Assembly (NCBI GenBank): GCA_964465735.1 | Contig: CAYXKT010000001.1 | Span: 14,247 to 78,246 of the forward strand | Length of the DNA: 64,000 bases | From: Erginobacter sp964465735 | GTDB lineage: Bacteria > Auribacterota > Erginobacteria > Erginobacterales > Erginobacteraceae | Reading direction: 5' to 3' | Shown here: positions 49,861 through 59,277 of the stretch, in pieces | Layout of the letters: each line of letters opens with the position of its first letter | Numbering within the stretch: the first letter of the stretch is position 1 | Notes under the pieces: generated by a model | The model's database searches: none | Seen by the model: the letters and a program-made list of their open reading frames with translations, nothing else | Told to the model about the DNA's origin: nothing | Made by a program: the position numbers and the translations under genes

Positions 49861-51084
49861 ATGCCTCTAAACTTAGGATACAAGTCTTCCCGCCTCTGGG
49901 TCGGGATCTTTCTGTCAGCATTTCTTCTTCGGCTGGGGTATGGCCTTTTGCAGCCGGCGGAGTTCTGGGATGAGGATGAGGGGGTTTACCAGACGATGGC
50001 GGAAAACTTCCGGGCGGGGGAGGGGCTGATCTATACCCCTTACCGGAAGGCGGCCTTCCCCCCGCTTTATCCTTTGTTTTTGGCGGGGTTCTTGTGGGCG
50101 GGGTTTCCGCTCTTTACGACCGCCCGGGTTTTCCAGGCTCTTCTGGGGGCTTTCTCCTGTCTCCTGATCGGGGGGGGGTCCCGGCGGGCTTTTGCCGGGC
50201 TGGGGGAACGGGTGAGCAGGGGGGCCGGATTTCTGGCCGCCGCCCTTCTGGCGGTTTATCCGATCGCTGTTATCTATCCGGCTCGGCTGATGACGGAGAA
50301 TCTGCTGATCTTTCTTCTCCCGGCGGCGGTCTTCTCTTTGTTGAAGAGCGTTTCTTCTCCCCGGGCTCTCCTTTGGATTCTGCTTGGGGGGGTGTTGCTC
50401 GGGTTGGGGACGCTTGCTCGGCCGACTCTGCTTCCTTTCGTGGTGATGGCGGTTATCTGGCTGTGTTTTGTCCCAGCCGGTCGGCGGGGTTTTTTCGTCC
50501 GGGCCGGGGTTCTGCTGGCCGGGTTTATTCTGGTTATTCTCCCCTGGCAGGTCAGGAATTACCGTGTATTGGGAGCGGTGGTTCCAGTCACCACTGCCGC
50601 CGGGGCCAATCTCTATATCGCCAACAACCCGGCCGCCATTGGGGGCTCGATGGGCTACCGCTACCTGATGCGGGAGGGGGTCTTTCATCTCGGGGAAGAG
50701 GAGGACGAACTCGCCTATAACCGGCATTACCGGGACCGGGCATTTCAGTTCATCCGGGATAACCCGGGACGGTTTTTTTCTCTATCCCTGCGGCGGTTGA
50801 TCTGGTTCTACCACCTCGACTACCATTACCGGGGGCCAATAGTGCTGGTGGTCATCTTCCATCTGATGCTCCTGCTGGCCGCGATCGGTGCCTGGACCGC
50901 CCGGCGGGCCTGGCGGATGGCCCTTCTCCCTGCCCTGGCAATCCTGAATTTTACTCTGGTCCATATGGTCTTTCTCTCCGAAGGCCGCTACCGCCTCCCC
51001 CTGATCCCCTTCCTCCTCGCCTTCTCCGCCCTTTCCCTCTCCTTCCGACTTTTCAGAGCAAGAGATAGCGCTTCTGAAAAATAA
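49861..51084 (+). CDS. GT39 family membrane glycosyltransferase
   Basis: A 407-residue protein with about nine hydrophobic segments; the first loop holds EFWDEDEGVYQTMAENFRAG with the acidic catalytic-type motif, and VYPIAVIYPARLMTENLLIF carries the family's second conserved loop. It is the intact partner of the truncated duplicate at 48801. ATG 49861 aligns with the start of the duplicate; GTG 49846 is in frame upstream. Confidence 0.88.
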   Translation: MPLNLGYKSSRLWVGIFLSAFLLRLGYGLLQPAEFWDEDEGVYQTMAENFRAGEGLIYTPYRKAAFPPLYPLFLAGFLWAGFPLFTTARVFQALLGAFSCLLIGGGSRRAFAGLGERVSRGAGFLAAALLAVYPIAVIYPARLMTENLLIFLLPAAVFSLLKSVSSPRALLWILLGGVLLGLGTLARPTLLPFVVMAVIWLCFVPAGRRGFFVRAGVLLAGFILVILPWQVRNYRVLGAVVPVTTAAGANLYIANNPAAIGGSMGYRYLMREGVFHLGEEEDELAYNRHYRDRAFQFIRDNPGRFFSLSLRRLIWFYHLDYHYRGPIVLVVIFHLMLLLAAIGAWTARRAWRMALLPALAILNFTLVHMVFLSEGRYRLPLIPFLLAFSALSLSFRLFRARDSASEK

Positions 51085-51220
51085 GAAAGTTTTTCGGAAT
51101 AAATCCTCGCCTTGATCCGACTATCGGAATGAGGTGGAATTAATTTTCCAGGAAACTTGACCTGGGTGCTCGAATAGAGTAGTATTTATTCCACTAATAT
51201 TGAGTGCAATAAAAAATATT

Positions 51221-51811
51221 ATGAATCTGCCGGATCGGGAAATAATCGATCAGGCTTTGCGGTTGCTTGCCGATATACTGGAATCAACCGGAGCTCCGGC
51301 TTTCCAGCTGGTTGTACGCGGGGGCTCTTCGCAGATCGCAATGGAGCTTGTCAGCCGAACCACGCGGGATGTGGATGTCCTGGCCTTTCTCAGTCCGCAA
51401 GGACAAATCCAGGAGGCAAGACCTTTCCCGACGGAGATTTCCGAGGCTTCCAGGCGGGTCGCCTCTACGCTGGGTCTTGATGATAATTGGCTCAATCCCG
51501 GGCCGGCAGACCTCGTTTCATCCGGGCTCCCGGACGGGCTGGGGCAGCGCCTTATCGCGAAAAAATACGGAGAGCATCTTACAGTGCATTTTATTTCCCA
51601 GATTGATCAAATATTTTTCAAGGTTTATGCCGCGGCTGATGATGCCTCGGGCCGGCATTCCGATGACTTGCTGGCACTGGTACCATCTCCCGAAGAGATT
51701 GCCGCTGCCGCTCAATGGGCTCTGGCCCAAGATCCTTCTTTCGGGTTTCAGCAGATCTTAAAGGATATGCTGGGAAAACTTGGCTATGAAAGCGTTGCTG
51801 AAAGACTTTAG
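51221..51811 (+). CDS. Nucleotidyltransferase-fold protein (DUF6036/AbiEii-like)
   Basis: A 196-residue protein with LVVRGGSSQIAMELVSRTTR followed by DVDVLAFL, the G-G/S and DxD pattern of the DNA polymerase beta-like nucleotidyltransferase fold used by DUF6036 and AbiEii-type proteins. Later RLIAKKYGEHLTVHFISQID fits the same group. ATG 51221 follows a TTG option at 51200. Its 3' end overlaps the next gene by 26 bp, so the two form a unit. A toxin-antitoxin or defence role is inferred. Confidence 0.72.
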   Translation: MNLPDREIIDQALRLLADILESTGAPAFQLVVRGGSSQIAMELVSRTTRDVDVLAFLSPQGQIQEARPFPTEISEASRRVASTLGLDDNWLNPGPADLVSSGLPDGLGQRLIAKKYGEHLTVHFISQIDQIFFKVYAAADDASGRHSDDLLALVPSPEEIAAAAQWALAQDPSFGFQQILKDMLGKLGYESVAERL

Positions 51812-52805
51812 AGACGAATATCTGGAGAAGCTGCTCGATTTGATCTGGCGCCAGTGGTGCGCCCTGGGAGTCGCGGGTACGGGGGAACCCGAAAGCCGCC
51901 GAGTCATCGATCCCGAGGCGCTCCTGGCCATCACGGCGACGATGGCCAGGTACGAGGCGAGGATTTTTGACGAGGCTCTGGATTGGCTCCAGGTCAACGG
52001 GAGGTTCATCAACATCCAGAGGCTGAAGACCATATTCCGAAAGGAGCAGTTTGCGGGGACGGCCGTTATCGCCGCCATCGCGGACCTGATGTCCATAAGT
52101 TCTTCAGCGGCGAAATGGAAACGGTTATCCGAAATCGATGCCGGATCAGAGAAGAAAGATGAACCGCTATTTTACTTCAAAAGCGGTCATCCCCACCCGA
52201 TTCTTCGCGAACCACAAGCGGTTTTTTATGCACACGGTCTGCTTCGGGATAAAGTCAGACTACGGGGTCACAGCAAACCCTTCCGGCCGTCGCCGGTTTC
52301 CAACCTTCACTTGAAGCTTCGCGCTTTCTTTGGTATCAACGCCCGTTGTGAAATAATCCTTTTTCTGCTTCTGAACCGGAAAGGCCATCCCCGAAAGATC
52401 GCCCGGCAATGCTACTACTATCAGAAGACAGTCCAGGATACGTTGGTCGATATGCGCTGTTCGGGTCTGGTAAGGGCCACCCCGTCTGGCCGGGAAGTAT
52501 GGTATCGCCTCGCTTCACCTCTTTGGAAGGACCTGATGGCGGGGGAAGGGGAGCTTCCCCGCTGGATTTGCCTCCCGTCGCTTTACAGCGCTTTCGAACG
52601 GATCTGGCTGGGACTCAGCGACCCCGGTCTGGCGGGTTCCGACAATCCCCTTTTTCTCTCGTCGCAACTGCGTGAACTGATGCAAAGTGTACGCGGAGCT
52701 CTCGAACGGTCGGGCCTGGGAGACCGGCTCTCCGACCCGGGGTTGTATGTTGGCGAGGAATACACACCGGTGTTTTTCCAGGATGTGCGTAAATTGTTTG
52801 ATTAA
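51786..52805 (+). CDS. Winged-helix-like protein partnered with the nucleotidyltransferase
   Basis: A 339-residue soluble protein. Residues about 190-240 (LRAFFGINARCEIILFLLLN, KGHPRKIARQCYYYQKTVQD, TLVDMRCSGLVRATPSGREV) read as a winged helix-turn-helix with wing. The flanking helical regions are not recognised. It overlaps the nucleotidyltransferase gene. HTH plus nucleotidyltransferase pairs often are autoregulated toxin-antitoxin systems; here the roles are unknown. Confidence 0.7.
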   Translation: MKALLKDFRDEYLEKLLDLIWRQWCALGVAGTGEPESRRVIDPEALLAITATMARYEARIFDEALDWLQVNGRFINIQRLKTIFRKEQFAGTAVIAAIADLMSISSSAAKWKRLSEIDAGSEKKDEPLFYFKSGHPHPILREPQAVFYAHGLLRDKVRLRGHSKPFRPSPVSNLHLKLRAFFGINARCEIILFLLLNRKGHPRKIARQCYYYQKTVQDTLVDMRCSGLVRATPSGREVWYRLASPLWKDLMAGEGELPRWICLPSLYSAFERIWLGLSDPGLAGSDNPLFLSSQLRELMQSVRGALERSGLGDRLSDPGLYVGEEYTPVFFQDVRKLFD

Positions 52806-52859
52806 AGCTGGGATTAAAAAATCGACCACCAAGACAACCGAACCTTCAACTAACAAGAA

Positions 52860-53690
52860 ATGAACAACGCTCTGACGGTTGATGTCGAGAACTGGTACGA
52901 CGCCAGTTTGCTTTCGCCTTATGTCCCCGACGGTTACCGGGATGATCGGGTGGTGGCGTCGGCCCGGGAGATTATGGGCCTGCTGGATGAGTTTGGGGTT
53001 AGGGCGACTTTTTTTGTCCTGGGGAAGGTGGCGGCGGAGCATCCCGAGCTGGTGGAGGAGATTGCCTCCCGGGGGCACGAGGTGGCTTCTCACGGTTGGG
53101 GGCACGGTCTGGCTTACGAACAGACGGAGGAGGAGTTTGAGGAGGACCTGGTCAAATCGCTGGAGATCCTGGAGCGTCTGGCCGGGCGGAAGGTGAAGGG
53201 ATACCGGGCGCCGAGTTGGTCGGTGGGGGTGGAGACCCCCTGGTTCTTCGATGTTTTAATCCGCAACGGCCTCAAATACGACTCCAGCCTTTTCCCGGTC
53301 AAGACACCGCTCTTCGGATCCCCGGACAACCCCCGCCATCCCCATATCATCGAGCGGAAGGAAGGGAGAGTGATCGAGTTCCCCGCTTCTTCGGTGCGTT
53401 TTGGTGGGAAGACCTTTCCGCTGGGCGGGGGGGCTTCTCTGCGGCTTTTGCCTCTGGCGGTAACTAAATGGGGGATCAAGAGAATCAACCGGGAGGGGAT
53501 GGGGGCGATCGTCTATCTCCACCCCTGGGAGATGGATACCGGGATTCCCTTTCCCCCGATGCCTCGCCGGACCCGGATGCTCCATTCTCAAGGTAGGAAG
53601 GGGATGAACGGAAAATTGCGTCGATTACTGGAAAGTTTTTCCTTTGGGCCGATGGTTGATCTGCTGGGCGAGGTTTCTGGCGGTGGATGA
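52860..53690 (+). CDS. Polysaccharide deacetylase (DUF3473/XrtA-associated type)
   Basis: A 276-residue NodB-family enzyme. LTVDVENWYDAS carries the metal Asp and EVASHGWGHGLAYEQT the HxxxH motif; GYRAPSWSVGVETPWFFDVL is the third motif. The C-terminal GMGAIVYLHPWEMDTG is the DUF3473 extension found in deacetylases linked to exosortase-type exopolysaccharide loci. It removes acetyl groups from GlcNAc-like residues. No exosortase is seen in the window. Confidence 0.92.
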   Translation: MNNALTVDVENWYDASLLSPYVPDGYRDDRVVASAREIMGLLDEFGVRATFFVLGKVAAEHPELVEEIASRGHEVASHGWGHGLAYEQTEEEFEEDLVKSLEILERLAGRKVKGYRAPSWSVGVETPWFFDVLIRNGLKYDSSLFPVKTPLFGSPDNPRHPHIIERKEGRVIEFPASSVRFGGKTFPLGGGASLRLLPLAVTKWGIKRINREGMGAIVYLHPWEMDTGIPFPPMPRRTRMLHSQGRKGMNGKLRRLLESFSFGPMVDLLGEVSGGG

Positions 53691-53718
53691 ACCTATCCAG
53701 TTCTAAAAGTTGATTTAA

Positions 53719-53879
53719 CCTAAATTGAGCGATTCTATGCGGCGAACTGCACCAATCTTTTGCGTCCGAACGGATATTGAAAATCCTCGCCATATCTCCT
53801 GGATATGGCTGCGGTTTTCGCAACCCGTCGGCCAGCAAAATCTTAGCACATTTCATCCGCAATAATCGCTCAACTTAGG
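53719..53879 (+). mobile_element. 161-bp MITE, copy D
   Basis: Identical by eye to copy C, bracketed by an exact TTTAA duplication (53714-53718 and 53880-53884). It lies between the deacetylase gene and the convergent GT39 gene, so no coding sequence is hit. Confidence 0.95.
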
Positions 53880-53918
53880 TTTAATTGATTGCCGGGTCAA
53901 AAAACAGTCTTGATGGTG

Positions 53919-55652
53919 TCAGTCGAGACTGTAGATCTGGATCTCGGGTCCGCGAGAGGAGAGGGGGCGGGGGTGGAAGGAGGCCAGCAGGGGGAGTTCC
54001 TCCTCTACCCTCTGGTAAAAACGGTGATGTTCCGGATAAATTTCCGCGCCCCGTAGCGAAAAGAAGATTGTTCGCACCTCATCGCTGATAATCAGGTATT
54101 CCACACCTTTCTCCCGCAGTTGCTCCAGAGAGTAACCGTCGGGAATTACCTGTGTTCCGTCCATCCCCCCGATCCGGGTGATCCGGTAATTAGTCTCCGG
54201 GACCGCCGCCAGGCGCATCCGGTGGACTTCGGCCATCTGCTCCGAGGTATGGTGGATGGTTCCGGTTTCCCCGGTCTCGTAAGCCCGGATCTTTTCCCGG
54301 ATGTCGTCCGGCGTCTCCCAGAGCTGGACGGTAGCCTCGGTATCCCACTCCATCGCGATCGCGGTTCCCGGCGGGATATTGGTTTCGATCCATTTTCGGG
54401 CTTGCGTTCGGGTATCGGGGCTGGTCAGCCGGCGGTTTCCCAGGGTGGAGTTGGCCAGGGAGAGGATCAGAACCAGGGCGATAAAACCGTTCACTACCCC
54501 GATCGCCAGGCAGTAAAGGCCTTCCCGGGTGATCTTCTCCCGGAGGATTTTCCCGGCTTCGACCGCCGCCCGAGCGCCCAGGAGGGCGAAGAAGGGGATA
54601 AAGGGGAGAGAATAGCGGTAGGAACCGAAACTCCAGTTGCCCACCATCAGATAAATTATCAGGGGGTAGAGGAGCAGGAGCAGATCTTCCCGCTTCCGTT
54701 TCAGCGCCGCCCAGATCAAGCCGCCGGCAAAGACGAAGCCGAGCGGATCCAGACGGTTAAGAATGGTGAACGTGTGATAAAACATCAGGCGCGGGTAGAT
54801 CAGCCAGGCGGTGCCTGTCCTGGTTCCGAATGTCCCTTCCGCTCCCAGGTGCGAACGAAATTCCAGGGATTCATAGAAGTTTTGAAAGTCGAGAAAGTTA
54901 TATGGGGAAGCGATAAAGAAGAAGAGGGCCAGGAAAAATCCCGAGACGACAACCGGCCAGAATAATCGGGAGAAGGTGAGTTTTTCACCTCTCGAGGTCA
55001 GGTAAAATATATGGGCCAGAATGATGGGGAGGATGAGGATCCCCGGAGAGTACTTGGTCGCCGTACCCAGGCCGGTCAGGATTCCGGCCCAGATGTAGTT
55101 TTTCAACTTTCCGGTCCGCAGGATCCGGATGATGAAGATATAGGCGGCGAGGATGAACATCGTCTGGAGAATATCGGTGACGATAAAATGGGAGAGGAAG
55201 ACGAAGTAGGGGAGGGTGGCCAAGAACGCGGCGGCGAGCAGACCGATCTTTTGACTGCGAAAAGTTTCTCGGCCCAGCTTGTAGAGGAGGGCGACGGTGG
55301 CTGTCCCGATCAGGGCGTTGGCGATCCGGCCGATCAGGTAGAAGCTCGAGGGGTCGGAAAAGAAGAGGAGCTGGAATTCGGTCGCCGAGGCGAACAATCC
55401 CACCAGCTGACCGGCGATAAAATAGAGAATATAGAGGGCGAAGAGAAGATACATACTCAGGGCGGGATAGTTGAAGTAGTGGGGATTGAGATCGCCGAGG
55501 CCGAAGGCGAGAGCGTTGTTGACGATCCTTCCCTCGTCGGGGTAGTAGCGGTTGGGCAGACCGTAGGAGACGCCCCAGAGGTTGAGCAGAAGTGAGAGGA
55601 TGATCAGCCCGGCCAGCAGGAGGCCGGCGGATCGGTTATTTTTTAATTTCAT
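53919..55652 (-). CDS. GT39 family membrane glycosyltransferase
   Basis: A 577-residue membrane protein: LLNLWGVSYGLPNRYYPDEG with the acidic PDE motif in loop 1, LATLPYFVFLSHFIVTDILQ, and a soluble C-terminal domain from about residue 420. ATG 55652 is preferred; it overlaps the stop of the upstream acetyltransferase gene on the same strand, so the two are coupled. Confidence 0.88.
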   Translation of the reverse strand: MKLKNNRSAGLLLAGLIILSLLLNLWGVSYGLPNRYYPDEGRIVNNALAFGLGDLNPHYFNYPALSMYLLFALYILYFIAGQLVGLFASATEFQLLFFSDPSSFYLIGRIANALIGTATVALLYKLGRETFRSQKIGLLAAAFLATLPYFVFLSHFIVTDILQTMFILAAYIFIIRILRTGKLKNYIWAGILTGLGTATKYSPGILILPIILAHIFYLTSRGEKLTFSRLFWPVVVSGFFLALFFFIASPYNFLDFQNFYESLEFRSHLGAEGTFGTRTGTAWLIYPRLMFYHTFTILNRLDPLGFVFAGGLIWAALKRKREDLLLLLYPLIIYLMVGNWSFGSYRYSLPFIPFFALLGARAAVEAGKILREKITREGLYCLAIGVVNGFIALVLILSLANSTLGNRRLTSPDTRTQARKWIETNIPPGTAIAMEWDTEATVQLWETPDDIREKIRAYETGETGTIHHTSEQMAEVHRMRLAAVPETNYRITRIGGMDGTQVIPDGYSLEQLREKGVEYLIISDEVRTIFFSLRGAEIYPEHHRFYQRVEEELPLLASFHPRPLSSRGPEIQIYSLD

Positions 55653-56680
55653 AAGAATCCCAGCCAATCGGCGGTAGTGAACCGGGTCTGGAGAAATATT
55701 TCTTCCAGGTCGTGGTTGCCCGGTTGGGGATAGATCAGCAGTTCGACCGGGCGGGGGTTGAGCCGGTGCGGAAGCGGCACTCCCCAGGCCGGACTGAGCA
55801 GTCCCCCGCCGATCTTATTGTTGGAGTAAAGCAGCCCGCAGCCCCGTTGCCGGCCGAGTTTCGTGAGTAATCCGGCCAGCCACGGCGGGTTATTTTTGCC
55901 GGTTTCGGGGAGCAGTTCAAGAAAAATCGAGTATTTCCTCTGCCGGAAACGGTGACAGGTGACCACCGCGATCAGGGGCGCTCCTGACGGGAGAGGTTCG
56001 ATGGCCAGCAATCGGAAACGGTCTTCTCCGGCAGGTTGGAAGTAGCGCCACTTCAGATAAGCTTGATCACGGATCAGGTGGGGGAATGGGGTCTCTTGGC
56101 TGGAGATGAGTTCATAAGCCTCGTCGAGACCGATGTCCCGGCAGCGGGCGACCGCCTGTTGAAATCTGCGGTACGTTTTATCTTCCGGGTCCAGGCGGTA
56201 GGCCAGGGCCGACGGTGAGGGGAAATAGAAGCGGGTGGGGAGGACCCGCCCCCGGCGGTAACCGTTGTGGAGAAAGGCATCACAGGAGCGGAGATTGGGG
56301 AAGGTGTAGATGATGCTTGGGGAGGGGAAGTCCAGTTCCCGGGTCAAAGTTTCGACCAGGCGGGTCATTATTCCCTGCCGCCGGTACCGCGGGGAGATTA
56401 GGGCGTCGCTGAGCTGGTAAGCGGTGACCAGTGTCTGTTGGTCGAGCTGGACCCGGAAGGGAATGGCTGAGAGGGTGCCCACCCATTCATCTCCCTTCCG
56501 GGCTTTGGCCAGGATGGCCGCGCCGGCGGGGTTGCTCTCGTAGAGGTTGGCCAGAGTAGCCGGAGAGAGCCGGCTCTGCCCGCCGGCGGCGAAGTGCTCG
56601 GCCCAGGCTTTTGTGAAGAGCCGGTAATGGTTTTCCCGGTCATAGCGGGGATAGCTTTTGACTTTGAAGGTGATGGTCAT
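55649..56680 (-). CDS. GNAT family acetyltransferase (Eis-like N-terminal half)
   Basis: A 343-residue protein with the GNAT acetyl-CoA region LSDALISPRYRRQGIMTRLV and downstream IIYTFPNLRSCDAFLHNGYR, followed by a second domain of about 190 residues (LKWRYFQPAGEDRFRLLAI). ATG 56680 chosen because the frame upstream lacks family features. It is in an overlapping pair with GT39. Probably acylates an amino sugar. Confidence 0.82.
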   Translation of the reverse strand: MTITFKVKSYPRYDRENHYRLFTKAWAEHFAAGGQSRLSPATLANLYESNPAGAAILAKARKGDEWVGTLSAIPFRVQLDQQTLVTAYQLSDALISPRYRRQGIMTRLVETLTRELDFPSPSIIYTFPNLRSCDAFLHNGYRRGRVLPTRFYFPSPSALAYRLDPEDKTYRRFQQAVARCRDIGLDEAYELISSQETPFPHLIRDQAYLKWRYFQPAGEDRFRLLAIEPLPSGAPLIAVVTCHRFRQRKYSIFLELLPETGKNNPPWLAGLLTKLGRQRGCGLLYSNNKIGGGLLSPAWGVPLPHRLNPRPVELLIYPQPGNHDLEEIFLQTRFTTADWLGFL

Positions 56681-57033
56681 TGAGCTTGTCCTATTACTGT
56701 CGGGTAATCCGGGAAAGAAACGCATTGGTTTCCGGTAAACTTTCCGCCCAGGGTGTGCGATCGGTTCAGTGTGCAGGCGCATAGGAGAGGGGAAGCATAA
56801 AGGTCGGGGAGCCTGGCGTCCAGCCGGGTCATCTCAGAAGGCCAGATCAGCGGCCAGTGGTGGAGGAGGATGACGGCGGGGTGGGGATAATCAGGGATCT
56901 TTTCCGGGAAATATGGTATATAGCCATTGTCGCAAGATGTCTTCTTTTCCCGCGTACAGTTCCGTCCTCGGCGGTGAAACTCCTGCTGACAATGGATCCA
57001 GGATTTGACACTGATGGTGTGGATGGTCTTCAT
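56677..57033 (-). pseudogene. Remnant ORF upstream of the acetyltransferase
   Basis: A 118-codon frame whose stop overlaps the acetyltransferase ATG. It contains DNGYIPYFPEKIPDYPHPAV, ILLHHWPLIWPSEMTRLDAR, with no family I can name with confidence; the HHWPLIWP segment recalls the C-terminus of WbmS-type polysaccharide deacetylase-like proteins. Probably the tail of a lost operon gene. Confidence 0.3.
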
Positions 57034-57135
57034 ACTTGACCGGGATTTGAGTGGAATGTATGTTCTTTATGTCTGGTAATGCTTGAATTAACAATAGACT
57101 ATCAATTCGCAACTGACAACAGGGAATGAACCGAT

Positions 57136-58257
57136 ATGAATGCTCTCAGTTATCTGAAGTATGGCCGTTTGATCTTTAATAAGCACCGGGCCTCTCCGAT
57201 TTATCTGGTGTTTTTTATTACCGAGAACTGTAACGCCAACTGCAAGCACTGTCTGTTGGGGGGGATCCATCCGGGCAAGGACGAGTTGACGATTGATGAG
57301 ATCGAGAAGGTCTCCCGATCGATGGATGACTTTCTTTTTCTCCTCCCTACCGGGGGTGAGCCGTTTCTGCGCAAGGACCTTCCGGAGATTGTCCGGATCT
57401 TTCATCGGAACAATAATGTCTGTAATGTCGGTATCCCCACCAACGGCGGGCTGACCGACCGGGTGGTGAAGTCGGTGAGGGATATTCTCGATACCTGCCC
57501 GAAACTTGATCTGATGGTCGATGTCTCGGTGGACGGGATTGGGGCGGATCACGACGAGATCCGCCGGACCCCCGGTCTCTTCGATAAGGCGATGACCACT
57601 TTCTCCGAGCTGAAGAAGTTGGAGAAGATCTATCCCAACTTCACCACCGCCATTGAGTCCACGGTCTCTTCCTATAACGACGCCAAGCTGGAGGATATGT
57701 TCAAGTACTTCACCGAGAATACGGAGGCTGACACTATCTTTACCCTACTCTGCCGGGGGAAACCGATGGAGCCTTCGGCCAAATTCTTTAATATCGATAA
57801 CTACGAGAAATATGCCCGGTCGATGGAGAAGGGGATCCAGGAGCGGAAGCTCTCCGGTTATGACCGCTTCCCCTTTTCTGATGTGATCAATGCCAAGCGG
57901 ATTGTCCGCCACGAGATTATCGCCCAGATCATCCGGGAGAACCGGATGGTCCTCCCCTGTTTCGGGGGGATTCTGGGAGGGGCGCTCTTTGCTGACGGGG
58001 AGGTGTTGCCCTGCGAGCTTCACGATGATCTCAAGCTGGGGAATGTCAGGGATTTTAACTATGATTTCAAGAAGATCTGGTTCAGCGAGAAGGCCGATCA
58101 CGCCCGGAAAGTGATCCGGGAGACCAAGTGTTTTTGTACGTACGAGTGTTTTCTGACCTTGAATATTCTCTTCAATCCCCGGGTCTATCCGCGGCTGCTG
58201 AAGGAGTATATGGGGATCAAGTGGGGGAAGGTGAAGCAGAAGATGGGAATGTCCTGA
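57136..58257 (+). CDS. Radical SAM protein (SPASM-like C-terminus)
   Basis: A 373-residue enzyme with the 4Fe-4S motif CNANCKHC (Cys32, Cys36, Cys39), LLPTGGEPFLRKDLPEIVR (GGEP SAM-binding motif) and a Cys-rich C-terminal part LPCFGGILGGALFADGEVLP, KCFCTYECFLTLNIL, likely holding auxiliary clusters. It precedes a GT2 gene by 60 bp. A related radical SAM gene is at 62809. The substrate is unknown, plausibly a sugar or lipid intermediate. Confidence 0.9.
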   Translation: MNALSYLKYGRLIFNKHRASPIYLVFFITENCNANCKHCLLGGIHPGKDELTIDEIEKVSRSMDDFLFLLPTGGEPFLRKDLPEIVRIFHRNNNVCNVGIPTNGGLTDRVVKSVRDILDTCPKLDLMVDVSVDGIGADHDEIRRTPGLFDKAMTTFSELKKLEKIYPNFTTAIESTVSSYNDAKLEDMFKYFTENTEADTIFTLLCRGKPMEPSAKFFNIDNYEKYARSMEKGIQERKLSGYDRFPFSDVINAKRIVRHEIIAQIIRENRMVLPCFGGILGGALFADGEVLPCELHDDLKLGNVRDFNYDFKKIWFSEKADHARKVIRETKCFCTYECFLTLNILFNPRVYPRLLKEYMGIKWGKVKQKMGMS

Positions 58258-58317
58258 GGCGACCGCCGCAGATTGTTTGCCCGGGGTGTTGGACCGGTTT
58301 ATGGCGACACAACAACT

Positions 58318-59028
58318 ATGATTTTTGGAAAGAAAATATCTCTGGTGATCCCGGCCCATAATGAGGCCGAGGGGCTGGCGCACTTGCTCCAGGATACCCC
58401 GGATTATCTCGACGAGATCGTGATCGTCGATAATAACTGTACCGACGATACCGCCGCGGTCTGCCGGAGTTTTGGCTGTCGGGTGGTGGTGGAGCCGAAG
58501 CAGGGCTATGGGGCGGCCCTGAAGGCGGGTTTCCGGGCGGCGACCGGGGATCTGATTATGACGATGGACGCCGACGGGACCTGTCTCTTTGAGGGCTATC
58601 GGCGGATGATCAAGCACCTGGTCGATCACGACCTCGATTTTATCACCGCCCGGCGGGTCCCCGACCGTTTCCGGACCCTGGTCAGTTTAATGCGGTTTCT
58701 CGGGGATATTTTCCTGGATGTTGTCTGCTGGTGCCTCTTCGGGTTCTGGGTCTTCGATTCGCAGTCCGGGATCTGGGTCTTCCGGCGGGATATTCTCGAG
58801 CGGGTGACGCTGGAGAGCGACGACTGGGCTCTCTCCGAAGAGTTCAAGATTGAGGCCTTTACCACCCCGGAAATCAAGGCGGCGGAACTACCCGTCCTCT
58901 ATATCAATGTCCGGCTGGGCGAAAGTAAATTAAGGATGTGGAGGGACGGCTTCGCCAATCTCCACTTTATGTTGAAAAAATGGCGGAAGAAAAGAAGAAC
59001 TCGGCCGGCCTCCCCTCGATCTCGGTAA
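58318..59028 (+). CDS. GT2 family glycosyltransferase (polyprenyl-phosphate type)
   Basis: A 236-residue protein: ISLVIPAHNEAEGLAHLLQD, EIVIVDNNCTDDTAAVCRSF, QGYGAALKAGFRAATGDLIM and TMDADGTCLF, the DPM-synthase-like set without a long C-terminal membrane domain. ATG 58318 is chosen over the TTG/GTG-type starts upstream. Its last 49 bp overlap the start of the truncated GT2 duplicate in another frame. Confidence 0.88.
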   Translation: MIFGKKISLVIPAHNEAEGLAHLLQDTPDYLDEIVIVDNNCTDDTAAVCRSFGCRVVVEPKQGYGAALKAGFRAATGDLIMTMDADGTCLFEGYRRMIKHLVDHDLDFITARRVPDRFRTLVSLMRFLGDIFLDVVCWCLFGFWVFDSQSGIWVFRRDILERVTLESDDWALSEEFKIEAFTTPEIKAAELPVLYINVRLGESKLRMWRDGFANLHFMLKKWRKKRRTRPASPRSR

Positions 59029-59144
59029 TCATCCCCGCCCTCAACCCCGGTCCGGAACTGGCGGAGTGCCTGGAGCCGCTCCGGAAAAGTTCCGACCCCC
59101 GGTTCTATCCCCGCCTGTTTGAGGAGTCCCTGGGTATCAATTGA
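58980..59144 (+). pseudogene. GT2 N-terminal duplicate fused to a radical SAM C-terminus
   Basis: Codons from ATG 58980 (MAEEKKNSAGLPSISVIIPA, LNPGPELAECLEPLRKSS) duplicate the N-terminus of the intact GT2 at 59988 with moderate divergence. After PR the sequence reads FYPRLFEESLGIN and stops; this resembles the radical SAM C-terminus at about 58186 (VYPRLLKEYMGIKW). It appears to be a chimera left by deletion between duplicated genes. Confidence 0.82.
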
Positions 59145-59277
59145 ACCGAGGGGAGAAAGAAGGTTGGCTTGATCTGAAACCCGGTGCCGGTGGGCTGCTC
59201 TGCCGGCTGGATCGGCAGTCCGGAGAAAACTGAGGCTCTGGTTGACGACATCCCATATAAGAGGTATGGTTTTCCAT

